Part shown: positions 1-10,695 of the stretch, piece by piece
Layout: the number at the start of each line of letters is the position of its first letter
Position numbering within the stretch: position 1 is the stretch's first letter
Assembly: GCA_007922225.1 (NCBI GenBank)
Contig: ML679961.1
Location: 61,507,430-61,571,429, forward strand
Direction: 5' to 3'
DNA length: 64,000 nucleotides
From: Emydura subglobosa
Lineage: Eukaryota > Chordata > Testudines > Chelidae
Made by a program: the position numbers and the translations under genes
The notes under the pieces: model-generated
What the model was told of the DNA's origin: nothing
The model's input: only the letters and a program-made list of their open reading frames with translations
The model's database searches: none

Positions 1-60
1 TGCTGAAAGTACTGATAGTCCATTTTCTTCTCCCTTCCCTCATGTTTCTTTCCCACCCAG

Positions 61-198
61 TCTGTGGCAAACGTTATAAGAACAGACCTGGACTGAGCTA
101 CCATTACGCTCACACTCACCTAGCCAGTGAAGAGGGGGATGAAGCCCAAGAGCAGGAGACCCACTCCCCGCCTGTCCACCGAAATGAAAATCATAAAC
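61..198 (+). CDS. DPF3: DPF3 internal exon: C2H2 zinc finger and linker
   Basis: This exon encodes most of the single Krueppel-type C2H2 finger of the DPF (D4) family, followed by an acidic linker to the PHD fingers. It is preceded by a pyrimidine-rich acceptor ending in CAG at 58-60 and followed by a GTGAGT donor at 199. The reading enters in phase 1: the first two bases complete a codon. It then reads [19 protein letters not shown], giving the second zinc cysteine and the two histidines; the first cysteine must lie in the upstream exon outside the window. The linker ([17 protein letters not shown]) matches my memory of DPF3 better than DPF1 or DPF2. The exon is 138 bases and ends one base into a codon, which fits the exon at 12014. 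DPF3 is a BAF chromatin-remodelling subunit expressed in heart and muscle. The family assignment is firm; the paralogue call rests on remembered sequence. Confidence 0.95.
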
Positions 199-824
199 GT
201 GAGTAGTGTTTCCTTTTGTCCCCCATTCAGTCTCTTTTTCATGCATGTTACTTCCACATTTATCTGTGCATTTCAGCAGCTGCTATGATTGTTCTTCTTT
301 GTGAATGAGTGGAACCTGGATGTTTAGTGGAGCTAATCAACTTCAGCCTGCCCTGGGGCTGAGCTCAGCTAGTCAAGAATTCAGTTCAAACTCAGCATTA
401 ACTCTGCAGCAAGTCACTCTTCCATCACTGCTCCTGTGGGGAGGAGATGGCGAGGAGAAAGGGAGGGGAGCCTCACCTACCCATCATCAAACTGCTGCTC
501 AGTGGATAGCATGGAGATCAAGAAAATGCACAATCCATGTCAGTGCATTCTCTTTGCTATTTTCTTTTGAGAAAAGATATTTATTCAGTTCTCAGTTTTA
601 TGGTATAAAATTTGCAACAAATGCACCATGATTGCTCATCCCCAAACACCACTTTCTAAATATTAATCTGGAAAGGTCTAAGGACTAGAAAATGATATGC
701 ACAGATCTGATGGCATAAGAAAGAACAGGACAGAAGGGCTGTGCTCTGGGAATCCTAGCACCAAAGTAGGGGGAAGATCATGTGGTTGCTGGCACAGGAC
801 AGTCCTTTTTAACCTGCCTGTCCT

Positions 825-1000
825 ATTTAAGGCACAGGATTGGGAGTCAGGAGATCCATATTTTATTACTGCCATTGTGTTGCTTAGCCCTCCTCTGCCT
901 CAGTTTCCCAGTTAATAATTGCCTCTCTCTGAGAAATATCATATGATTAAATTAATTGATTTTTGTAAAGTATTTTCAGGTCCTTAGATGGAAAATACCA
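825..1000 (+). repeat. MIR/CORE-SINE-like fragment
   Basis: The stretch contains the phrase GGGAGTCAGGAGA followed by CCTCTGCCTCAGTTTCCCAG and a decayed AT-rich tail. These are hallmarks of the amniote MIR/CORE-SINE and related L2-tail repeats. It is diverged, so the boundaries are approximate. Confidence 0.55.
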
Positions 1001-1367
1001 TTTTAGTTCAAAGTTGTTATTGTTATTTACTATTTATTGACAACAGAATAAAAGGCTTATCAGAATAAAATAGTGGGCAAATTCTTTATACTTATTTCAG
1101 GAATAAAAGAAATAAACTTGGATATCAGAAGACATTTCCCCCTTAAGCAGGATAATCCATAATTGTCTCATCTACTACTTGCCATTGTTGCTCTGATCCC
1201 GTTTGGCAATCCTTAGATTTCTATTACTTTTCCACTCCACCTTTTAATTTTTAATATGTTTAGTAAGATGTTTTGACTTGTCTAGAAGCAATTTTGACTT
1301 GTTGAGTTGTTGATAAACTTGAACTGCCCATTACTCTATGGAGTTACTGTTCTGGCAGGCTTTAGAA

Positions 1368-2188
1368 CAGTGGTTCCCAACCTTTTTTGCTCGAGGGCCA
1401 CAAATATCATTTTTACAACTCTGAGGGGCCACCAGTCTATCAACTCATGAAAAATGTATTGACATATACACCATTAAGGACTACAAATCACCACATATTT
1501 AAAGTAAACATTTTGTTGCTGCTGTGCTCATTTTTACATTCACTATTTTACACCTACAAACTACTCACAGTATGTCACACACTCACAGACAAAGTACTAG
1601 TGTAGATGAGTGACTGTCACTACACACTGAAGCACATGGCCTGGCAGCTAAGTTGCGGTGCTTAGCAGGCCAAACTGGAAGGCACTGATTTTTAGAGTCC
1701 TGCCCCTTCTGAAGCATGGTAAGTCCTGGCTGCTTCACCAGCAGCGCCACCCCACCGTTCCACTGCAGCCAGACGGAGGGAGTTTGGCAAAGAAGCAGCC
1801 TCTTTGCTGATCTCCTGTCCCCCTGGCTGCAGCAGGGAAATCGAACATGTCCTGTAGTGACATGCGCTTCAACTGGATCCCTAGGCAGTGGCTCCCTTCT
1901 GCTGGCAGGGGGGTGGGAGATCAGTGCTCCCCTCCCTCTGGCTCCAGCAGGGACCTCAGCACCTAGGGACCCAGGCGAAGCGCTTTGCTGTGCTCCCTGC
2001 AACAGCCAGGGGGAGGGAAGCACTGATTTCCCATCCCCTTGGCTGTAGTGAGGAGCCTGCACTGGTCTTGTAGCCCCACGGCAACACACTCTGCCTGAGT
2101 CCTTAGGCAGTGGCTCCCTTCTTCAGCCAGTGGGAGGGGAGCCGTGGGCCACTTTGAAAGACCCCTTGGGCCAGGTTGGGAACCACTG
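1368..2188. mobile_element. Non-autonomous hAT DNA transposon, complete ends
   Basis: The element is 821 bp with terminal inverted repeats that read CAGTGGTTCCCAACC at 1368-1382 and the exact reverse complement at the right end, finishing at 2188. It is flanked by an 8-bp target-site duplication: CTTTAGAA at 1360-1367 and TTTTAGAA at 2189-2196 (7 of 8 match). The duplication follows the hAT preference nTnnnnAn. The interior is much more GC-rich than the surroundings. It contains a 20-bp direct repeat, 1881-1900 and 2103-2122, with one mismatch. No transposase can be seen. The open frames inside it (for example 1583-2089 on the minus strand) are low-complexity by-products of the internal repeats. 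Confidence 0.85.
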
Positions 2189-5100
2189 TTTTAGAACATC
2201 ACCATCTGACCACTATCCCATAGTAAGCTATAGGAGAGGGATTTTTGTTTATTTTGTTTGCTGTCTCTAGATTAGTTTTCTGTGTCTGAAATAGGGTCTA
2301 CGATATTTATCTACCTGACAGGGGGATTGTGAGGCTTAATTAATTAGTGTTGATCTGAGTCCTGCACAGATAGGCAAACAGAGAAGGGCACTGTCCCTCA
2401 CCATTCTGCTTGGCACAGGGGCCAGGTGCAAGCTCAGTTCTTGTGCTTTTGAGGTTCAGGGACTGGGAGAGGTTAGCACTATGAGTGGCACCAAACTCCA
2501 CAAAAGAAGCTGGGAAGGGTGGGATGATACACCTTCTTCATTCCACATCAGCCAGCAAACCTGGGTCATTGTGGAGGGGGGGGCACACTCTGCTCTCTGA
2601 ACAAGAGTGCAGCAGGAGCCACTCAGGCTTGTGTTTCCCCTCAGCTCTTGCAGGCATTGTGCCTGAGGCAGGTGTGACGCCTCTGGCAGAGGTGGCTGGT
2701 GTGCAGCCCCCAATACAGAGAGTAACTTAATGCCACAGGCATGCCCTTTGCATTTGAAAGTCACTTTGAGATCCAGATCCTTGAGTGGAATTTCTCTCTG
2801 CTCAAGAATCAGTGGCCACTGAGGCTGTGGACAGAAACCAGGTAAAAATGCCAGGAAATTCCTGCTGGGGGATGTCACGGTGAGCTGGGAGGCGACTCTC
2901 TGGACTGGCTGTTTATTTCCATTTTTTTTTGTTTGTTTGTTTGCTGCCTTGAGCTCAGCTCTCGCCTATTCCTTCTTTCACTTGGCAATATTTAATTTAT
3001 GCTGCCATCCATCTTCCATGTGAATGCTAATTGTCCACGTTGCTAGTATACAGTCATTAAGAGGTCCCTTTGTACATGGGGATGGTAGGGAGCCAGAGCA
3101 TCAGATCCTTCCTTTCCCCTAAGTACTGCTGGGCATGTGTTATGAATTAGATTTGACAGGTCTGCAGTGTCACAGGGTCTGGGATTCAAAAATCCTCTAT
3201 GTGTGGGCTTGTGGGGGGAGGAGGAGATGTTAATCCAAACAGCTAATCTGCAACCTATGGAAGAAAAGGGCCAGAAGTACAGTAAACAGCAGGCACTGAT
3301 TATTTCCTTAGCACTGCAGCAAAAAAATACAAGCAGTCCGATTTAGAAAAGGCAAAGCAAATCCAAAGCAGCCATTTGGAATTTGCAATGCTGTGGGTGG
3401 TGGGGTCTGGGACAGCAAGGTTCAGGCAGGCTGCTATAGTATGAACTTTTTGCCATTTTATTCTCTCTACCACTCCCAAGTCTCCTGTGCAGTCACTGCG
3501 GGTAGCAGCACCTGCAGTAAAAACAGCCCTGCTGATGCAGAAGGAAACTCTCTGGAGTGGAGCCCCTGCCAGAGTCAGTTATTGATCCTCTGACTGGTGC
3601 CAGCTCAACAGCTGATAGTCTCTCATCTCTTTCTCAATCCTCCTCTGTCCCCACCCCCTCAATCACCCGCAAGCCATCTTGGATGGCTACATATATTTTC
3701 CAGGGACTGAAAAAAAGATTTATATAGGAGCATCCTAATTTAAACTGTCTGGCTTCCGATGGGTCTGTATCACTGAACAATAACCAGCCCAGGTGGGATG
3801 TTCCATTTCCCCTGAACCTCTCACTTTCCTCATCACTGTTGTGGAGGGTTTAGTTTATTTACATTTCAGCCTTTTGTTGTCTGACTCACTGATGTATAGT
3901 TCAGCCTTTCCCAGATCACTTTCTCTGACCTCCCATTTTCCCTGAAACAATGGAGCCTATGCTTTTTAATACAGGCTGTGATCAGCAGCATTAGCTACTT
4001 TACTCACGTCTCTGCTCACTCCCTTGATATGGGAGGGATGTCTCTTCCTCAAGAACCAAACCAGCCTTAGTCCCATACAGATTTGTTATTGTAATACTAT
4101 CTAGCGTTGCAAATACTTGTTAGCCAAGTTTGAAATCATGAAAAAGAAGTTACAGAAAATAGTTTAAAAGCCAAACAAACCTGAATTCCAACAATAGAAT
4201 GAAATGGTTCTACATCACCTCAAGCCTCCTCTTCTGCTGTCTTTATCCCTCACAATTTGGCATTGGCAGGATGTGAGCTGTGAGCCCAGGGTGAGTCCAT
4301 GAATCTGCCACTGAACACATGTTGCAATGTGTGTCGCGTCTCCTTCTAAAGTTATAGGATGATTTGGGATAGCTGGTGTCTGCAGACTTTGAAAGATTTC
4401 TAAAGTGGGATTTTTATTAATTTGATATCAGTGTATTTAAATATATGTTTGAATGAATGTGGTATTGTAAAACTCATTTAATTCCCAAAGGAATAGGAAG
4501 ATGTGTGCCTGTCTGTAAGATGCAAACCTCCTTTTAAATGGGATTGAATCTAACTAGACAGAGGTTTAAGTGGCGTTTTGCTTTTTAAAACTTAAACATT
4601 TGGATAACTTCTGGTGTTCAGAAAAATTAGGTTCTCATAGCACTGGCTAAAGTCACTCATAGTGTGAACAGATGCTGTTCAGACTTCATGCACCCAGATA
4701 CCTCTGCCAGTACCCTTCCGGATTTGCCACATGCTCTGCTAATGCTGCTGCAGTCCAGAGCACTTGCACAGCTCAACTAACATACAGATTTGACCTCTAA
4801 AACCACCGGCTGTACCAGTTCAGGGCATCTGCCAATTTTTGCCCATTTCTATGGCAGATATTGTGATGTGGACAAATCTCTAGTAGAGAGATCAGTCGAT
4901 GCCATTTGTGTATTCTAAGCATAATTAGATACCCAGTCTTCAGAGATAAAAAATTAATGCACTAACCTCACTGTGCTTCCAAGCTGTCCTCCAGCTCCCC
5001 CACACAGTCTTCTCTGAAACATTTTTATTTCCATCCAGGCAGGGGGCTGGAGATGAATAAATGACAAGAGCCGGCCCCTCGGTTGGAGACAAACTGTTTG

Positions 5101-5987
5101 TTCCTCTCCACAAGCAGCATCAATTTGAAAAGCTACATCAGGCCTCCCTTTCTCTGCCTGAGTGCTGTTTCTCACTGGGGAGATGTAGGAGCTCCATTTC
5201 AGTGCAGGAATGCTCCACCACCCACCTTCCTACAGAAAACTGTGCAGCAGGTGCCTTTTCGGTGAACAGCTGCATAAATTCTGATTAGATATCTCATTAG
5301 TTTATTCCCACTTTTCTTTCTTTTCCTTTGTTGGTTTTTATAAAGGAATGAACCTAAATGTCATTTTAAAAAGAAGGTTGAGGGTGCCTTTAGAATTATA
5401 GCAGAAGTAGATGCTGTCGTTAAGGTTGCATAACAGTTTCCATTTGTACCCTCTGTTTTTAGTTAATTGTAAGTTTCTCAAATATTTACCTTTTGGGCTT
5501 ACGTTTTCCATGCCTGAATGTTGTGGGGAAGTTTGAGGAAAACCTGTTCAGTCACTATGAGTGGGGGAGGATGAAAAAAAAATATTTTCCCCATTATACA
5601 GAATCTTCTTGAGACCTTTCCCTTTTCAGTAGTTCTACAACTTAAATGGCTGGGCATGGAAATGTATGGTATAATTCACATATTTATTTTTTTATTACCC
5701 TTTCTCTCTCTCACCTCTCTACTCCTTTCTCCAAAGCAGAATACAACCCTAGAAAGCCTGCAGTGTTTGACTGGGCTTGAAATTAGGTAACATGAGTTCA
5801 CACATGCTTCATGGGTGCAATTTCCATCCTCAAAGTGCTCTACATATAGGAGGGACCAATGTGTGCCCATAAAGTACTAGCCCATTCTGAGTGTGTGCAG
5901 AGCTGCACTGCCCCAGTGTGAGCTCCAGGATGGATTGTGCCTCAGATAGCTCAATCCCTTCCTAAATTTCCTGGTGTGATAGGAGTG

Positions 5988-6210
5988 CTGTATTGTCAAC
6001 CCCAAAAGTTCAAAATCGTATAAGTCACATCCCTCCGAATCCTGAGATTGGCCCAGAAATCATAAGATTTTTTATATAATGGTTTTTGGTCTGTCTTCTA
6101 ATTTTTGAACTCCCCCTCTCCATCCCCACTGTGTGTTGGACAATTACTATGTTGCCAACTCTGACAGATTTACAGAGAATCACATGATTTTGGACCCCTT
6201 GCTGCCCGAA
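5988..6210. mobile_element. Fragments of a hAT-like MITE (GTTGCCAAC ends)
   Basis: Two end-type segments of the same family as 8538-8804 and 36360-36657 lie here. One begins with TATTGTCAACCCCAAAAG near 5990 and continues with decayed ATGAGATT-like motifs. The other begins TGTTGCCAACTCTGACAG near 6150. The family was recognised by comparison with the two better copies in this window. The copy is eroded or rearranged. Confidence 0.5.
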
Positions 6211-7824
6211 CTCTAGCTAGAAGATTCAGCTGAGATCAAATTGCTCAAATTTGTATAATGTGTTGCCTGATGGTACAGAGAGCTAATGCCTTCTCCCCAA
6301 CCCCAAAAAATCCAGCTAATGAATGTGTCCTCCCAGCCCCACACCTGCCCACCCCCAGCTTATCAATTCATTATATTCCCCAGCCTCTTATCAGTTGCTG
6401 TGAAAATGGTATCAGAGGCTCTCTGTCCTACCCACAAGCTCTTCTTGGCTCAAAGGGGAGGGTGGGAGAGCCTTATCTACCTCCTGCAGAAACTCTGATT
6501 GGCTGCCTTTCCCACTATTCCACCTCTTGGGGAAAACCAGCCAATCAGAGCTATTGAGCAGGGCTAGAAATCACATGAAGGCTGAAACTTCTTGCATCAT
6601 CATGATACTGATTCTAGCAGGGGCCAAAATACTGTTATGAGAGTTGCCAGTTCTGGCAGTGTGCAGATTGTACCGTCTCTTTGGATGGTGCAACCTCCTT
6701 CTCAGAGTTGCATGGCAAAGAATCTGGCCATTTCCTCTCCTTTTGTTTGATTTGCATTTTTCCTCCCCTGAGTTGCCATGAAAAAGTTGTAAGAATAATT
6801 TATAGGAGAGAGCAATATATAAGTGTGTGTGTATGTGAAAGAGAGACACGGAAGGTGGGGGAAATGAACTTAAATTTATTTGAGCTCCACTTGGCCTGTC
6901 CTTCACTACACCCACAGATTATGTCATCTACCTTGTGTTATTCTAATCCAGAGTTCTGCCCTACACTCAAAAACTGGCAGGTCTGTGCAATGAGTCATTC
7001 CCTTTGCAACCCACCCCCATGAATTTCTCCGTTCCTCATTAAAAACTGGGAATAAGCCAGGTGGAAGTGGGTGCAGCTCCAGCTGGGAATCCATCTCTTG
7101 TTCTATTAGAGCGTGGCTTTTCCTGAGGTATATCTTCTAACAGCTGCTCCCTCGAGCCCCCATTGATGTATTTTTTTATTTTAATTTCTTGTTTCTTGAG
7201 TCCATCTATTCTCCGCAAATGCATTTTGAACAGCAAAATAAGGGGACATGCTACAATTCCTTTTACTTGAGAGATGAAGTAATAACAGGTGGCAAGACCA
7301 GAGGCAGCCAGAGCCTAGGATTTTGGTTGCTATGGAAACATGTCAGACCTGCAGAGGGATAAGATCTGTCAGCAGTAGGGGGCAAAGAGAGTGAGAGAAG
7401 CACGGTGGCACTTACCCTATAGGTTCAGATTAAGTATTATCCAGTTCTCCAAGGGAAGACTTGAAATACACAGGATGGGTTATTGGCTAGCTTTGAATTG
7501 AACCAACAGCCAAATGCTGAGCATAGATGTGAACGGTGGGGAACAGGTATAGAAGGGGAAATCTGGGCCTAAGTCTGAGACAAAGAATCTTGTAATGTTT
7601 CCCAAGAAAAATCCATTATTTTTCTCCATTGCAAAATATGGGCCTGTTTCAGGATATGTTTCTCTAGGTATTCATTGTGCACTTGAATTTTTGGCCTCAA
7701 GTGGAAGCAAAGGGCCTGATTCAAAGCCCTTTGAATTCAGTAGAAAGACTCCTCTTGATTTTTGTGAGCTTTGGATCAAGTTGAAAGTGAGTAGGGCAAT
7801 AGTTGGAACCACCTTGCTGTGAAG

Positions 7825-7985
7825 TTTATTATTATCCATTTATTACTGTAGTGCCTAAGGGCCAAACAAGAATGAGGTCCCCCTGTGCCATGCGCTGTAT
7901 AAAGACAGAACATTAGATGGTCCTTGCCCTATAGAGCTTACAGTGTAAATAGACAAGACAGACACAGAGTGGGGAAGGGGTAGAA
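7825..7985. repeat. MIR/CORE-SINE-related dispersed repeat
   Basis: The sequence starts with TATTATTATCCATTTATTAC and TGTAGTGCCTAAGGGCC, then GTGCCATGCGCTGTATAAA and CTATAGAGCTTACAGTGTAA. This is a very common reptile repeat; opposite-orientation copies lie at 18300-18425 and 53945-54095. The call rests on pattern recognition and shared motifs within the window. Confidence 0.6.
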
Positions 7986-8384
7986 CACATAGGCAGAGTG
8001 AACTTTGTGATGGCAGCAAATGGAGTGTTAGTTCCATTTATGTATTTGTTTATTTTTGTGGGTGAGTTAACTTAGGAGAAGATAAGCTAAATGGAAAGAA
8101 AAGGGACAGGAAGGGGTGATGAGGATAGAGCAGGAATGAAGAGGGTAAGAAAATGCCTTCTGAATCACCTTCATCTAATTGTAATCAAGTTGCTGTATTC
8201 ATTTAAAGTAGCAAACACCAAAAACCCCAACCTAAAACAAATACGTCTGTCCTGATTCTCCACTACCTTGCAACTTGTCTGGCCATCATGCAAAGTGGGT
8301 GCAAAACATTACCAAATCAGAATTCTCCACTCACGACATGGTAGTGTTTTACACCCAATTATCACTAAAGTTGCACAAATATAA

Positions 8385-8489
8385 AGAACTAGTACCTGGC
8401 ATTGGACACCATTGGAAGAAAGGATACTGGGCTAGATGGACCATTGGTCTTCCCCAGTATGGCTGTTCTTATATTCTTATGTTCTTATG
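8385..8489 (+). mobile_element. CR1 LINE 3' end, truncated
   Basis: The segment contains GGATACTGGGCTAGATGGAC and CCCAGTATGGCTGTTCTTAT and ends in short repeats of TTCTTATG. These are the diagnostic 3' UTR and terminal microsatellite-like tail of reptile CR1 retrotransposons. Only about 100 bp of the 3' end remains, typical of 5' truncation. Confidence 0.8.
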
Positions 8490-8537
8490 ACTGCAGTGTG
8501 GTGCAAGACAATGGAGAATCAGACCTCTTCCTTTTAG

Positions 8538-8804
8538 CAGTGTTGCCAACCCCAAGTATTTAAAAATCACGTGTCAAGCCTCAAAAAATTGAGATTGGCA
8601 TAAAATCCATGAGATTTTTAAAAATAACTGTGGAGTTCTTTTTACTTGTCTTCTGGTTTATGAGCCCTTAGGGTTCATGTTTTCAAGTACACCTGAAAAT
8701 TTTCTAATTTTGAATTATTTTGAGACAAAAATTCTCTGCAACCATGGGGGCTAGAAACTTTTTTTTTTTTTAAATGAAAGCTCAGATATTCATGTGACAC
8801 CAGG
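8538..8804. mobile_element. hAT-like MITE with GTTGCCAAC end, truncated
   Basis: The copy begins CAGTGTTGCCAACCCCAAGT at 8538 and carries ATGAGATT motifs. It ends abruptly where the reverse CR1 fragment starts near 8805, so its far terminal repeat is missing. It is related in inverted orientation to 36360-36657. Confidence 0.65.
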
Positions 8805-9255
8805 AGTCATAGAATTTAAGACCAAAGAAGTTCTGTAGATTATGTAGTCCAACCTTCTGTATATCACAGGCCAACAGCATCACCCAGCCACCCACACACT
8901 GAACCCAACAATGGAAATGAGAGAAAAGTAAATGAGACCCACAGGATTTTGGACTATGATGTGCCACAAGGAGAAAATAGGAGGGACTGAGATGTACCAA
9001 TGCTGCAGGCCCCTGTAATGGCATGGAAATGATTAAATGAGATATGCCCAGATAATCTCTGCAAGTGACCCGCATCCATATGCTGCGGAGGAAGGTGAAA
9101 CTCTCCAAGGTCACTGCCAATCTGATCTGAGGGAAATTCCCTCCCAATCCACTTATGGCATTCAATTAGATCTTGAGCATGTGATTAAGAACCAGCCAGC
9201 CAAGCAACCAAGAGAGAGAGAGAATGCTTGGTGCCACCTCAGAGCCCTGGCCCAC
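8805..9255 (-). mobile_element. CR1 LINE 3' UTR fragment, reverse orientation
   Basis: The plus strand begins TCATAGAATTTAAGACCA and continues with GTAGTCCAACCTTCTGTATA. This is the reverse complement of the usual CR1 3' end (compare 43525-43580, which reads forward). It continues into the region rich in CCACAGGATTTTGGACTATG, AATGATTAAATGAGATATGC and GAACCAGCCAGCCAAG. It abuts a MITE fragment on its left, suggesting nested insertion or truncation. The left end is sharp and the right end approximate. Confidence 0.75.
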
Positions 9256-9552
9256 CCTGGCCATCCTTGATGCTTCAGAGAAAGGAACTAAAAAAAACCT
9301 CACAGAATACACTGGGGCAAAAGTCCCTTCGTAGCCCTGTCAATGATCAGTTGGAATCCTGAAGCATGAGCTTTAGAAAAATAAGACATAAACTGGAAGT
9401 GAGCCCCTGGCTACTGAGCATTGCCCCCTACCATTGCAAGCAACCCTCATTCAATTGCACTTGTCCAGAGCTCTCTCTTAAAACTAAGTTAAAACAATGA
9501 GAGTTCTGTGGCACTTTAAAGACTAACAAATTTAATATTTGCAGGCATAAGC

Positions 9553-9581
9553 TTTCAAGAGACTTCAGCTCTTTTCTTCAG
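9553..9581 (-). ncRNA. Hammerhead-ribozyme-like motif in Penelope 3' region
   Basis: On the minus strand the order is CTGAAGA, one extra A, then AAGAG, a 7-nt loop, CTCTT and GAAA. This matches the conserved hammerhead core (CUGANGA, stem II, GAAA) with a 5-bp stem II and one unpaired base. Penelope-like elements are known to carry hammerhead motifs. I cannot show a good stem I or stem III or a clear cleavage site, and the extra A departs from the consensus, so activity is doubtful. Confidence 0.35.
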
Positions 9582-9817
9582 ATGCAGTAATACAGAAAAT
9601 AGGTAACACAGAGGCATCTTATAGATATCCAGGTGCATTAAGAACAATGGGGGAGGTGGAGTCCGGTACTTAAGACCTAATGACGACCATTGAGTAGGAG
9701 GTGAGAATGGGTGAGCAAAGTAATTTACCTTCGGTAGTGAGATAGCCATTCTAAGTCTCTGTTTAAACTCAGTTTGAATGTATCAAGTTTGCATATGAGT
9801 TCCAGCTCTGCAGTTTC

Positions 9818-10258
9818 TCACGGAAGTCTGTTTTTGAAGGTTTTTTGTAGAAGTATGGCAACTTTCAAGTCAGCTACAGAGTGTCCTGGGAGATTGAAAT
9901 GCTCTCCGACTGGTTTATGGATGTTACCATTTTTTATGTCTGATTTGTGTCCATTTATTCTTTTGCGTAGTGAAAGTCCGGTTTGGCCAATGTACATGGC
10001 AGAGGGGCATTGCTGGCACATGATGGCATATATTACATTAGTAGATGTGCAGGTGAATGAGCTTCTTATGGTGTGGCTGATGTGGTTAGGACCTGTGATG
10101 GTGTCACTAGAGTTGATGTGTGGACAGAGCTGGCAACGGGGTTTGTTGCAGGAATAGGTTCCTGGGTTAGTGTTCTTCTTGTATGGTGTATGGTTTCTGG
10201 TGAGTATTTGTTTCAGGTTGGGGGGCTGTCTGTAAGCCAGAATGGGTCTGCCGCCCAC
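9818..10258 (-). pseudogene. Penelope-like GIY-YIG endonuclease fragment
   Basis: A 146-residue open frame remains from the C-terminus of a Penelope-like polyprotein. It has a cysteine-rich segment (CNKPRCQLC, about residues 38-46) typical of the putative zinc-binding part upstream of the nuclease. The GIY-YIG signature follows: VIYAIMCQQC, then YIGQT about 6 residues later, LRKRINGH with the conserved arginine and histidine, and EHFNLPGHS. In intact elements this domain nicks the target DNA for retrotransposition. The expected reverse transcriptase is missing upstream, and the frame ends early after KTFKNRLP with the last coding part in other frames. It is therefore a dead copy, although the nuclease core reads open. 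Confidence 0.85.
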
Positions 10259-10346
10259 TGCCTGAGCGAAAGATGGAGATCATAAGATCTACAACCTATC
10301 CTAACAGATGATCCATCTCTCGCTCAGGCAGTGGGCGGCAGACCCA
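10243..10346. repeat. 35-bp inverted repeat, 34-bp spacer
   Basis: The left arm 10243-10277 and right arm 10312-10346 are reverse complements with a single mismatch in 35. The left arm is the 5' end of the Penelope-like remnant. The right arm repeats that element's coding stretch in the opposite direction. The structure could extrude as a cruciform. Confidence 0.9.
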
Positions 10347-10520
10347 TCCCGGCTTGTACAGTTCCTCTGGCATACATCCAGTATCTGGATGGGTCTTAGT
10401 CCTTCGGTTCAGTTGCAGATGAATTGATCCAGAGGTAGGTATGTGTCTGTAGCTGAACAGGAACAAAAGACAAAATGGATTCCCCAGGCTTCTGCCTTAT
10501 ATACCTCCTGACCCTGGCCA

Positions 10521-10695
10521 TGCTGTTTGTGGAGTTTTACAGTAAGTAAAGTGGAGTCCAGAGTCACATGGGCCAGTCTTGGTGCCTCATCAGGTATGCT
10601 GCCTGTGGAATTTCACAGGAACCAAAATGGAGTCCAGACTCACATGGGCAAGTAATCCAGAGTCACATGGGCAAGTCCTGGTGACTTATCAGGTA
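10521..10695. repeat. Two-copy tandem duplication with nested third motif
   Basis: Unit 1 is 10521-10596 (76 bp) and unit 2 is 10597-10695 (99 bp). Both begin TGCTG, share TGGAGTCCAGA and CACATGGGC, and end ATCAGGTA. Unit 2 is longer because a segment with TCCAGAGTCACATGGGCAAG is duplicated inside it, so that phrase occurs three times in all. It may belong to an unidentified LTR or other retroelement, but I cannot name one. Confidence 0.7.

Larger units (their letters stand above)
9497..10277 (-). mobile_element. Penelope-like retroelement, 5'-truncated
   Basis: Reading on the minus strand, the element contains the C-terminal GIY-YIG endonuclease coding region (9818-10258), a short eroded coding tail (9730-9810) and a 3' UTR. 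The 3' UTR includes GAAAGCTTATGCC and a motif resembling AAATTTGTTAGTCT; I recognise these as the common turtle Penelope 3' end. The reverse transcriptase domain is absent, so the copy is 5'-truncated. At its 5' end a 35-bp stretch is repeated in inverted orientation (10312-10346). Confidence 0.8.

Noticed and set aside
1583..2089. 168-codon minus-strand frame
   Set aside because: It lies wholly within the hAT element, is biased by GC-rich internal repeats and resembles no transposase.
9774..10157. 127-codon plus-strand frame
   Set aside because: It is the antisense of the Penelope-like nuclease frame.
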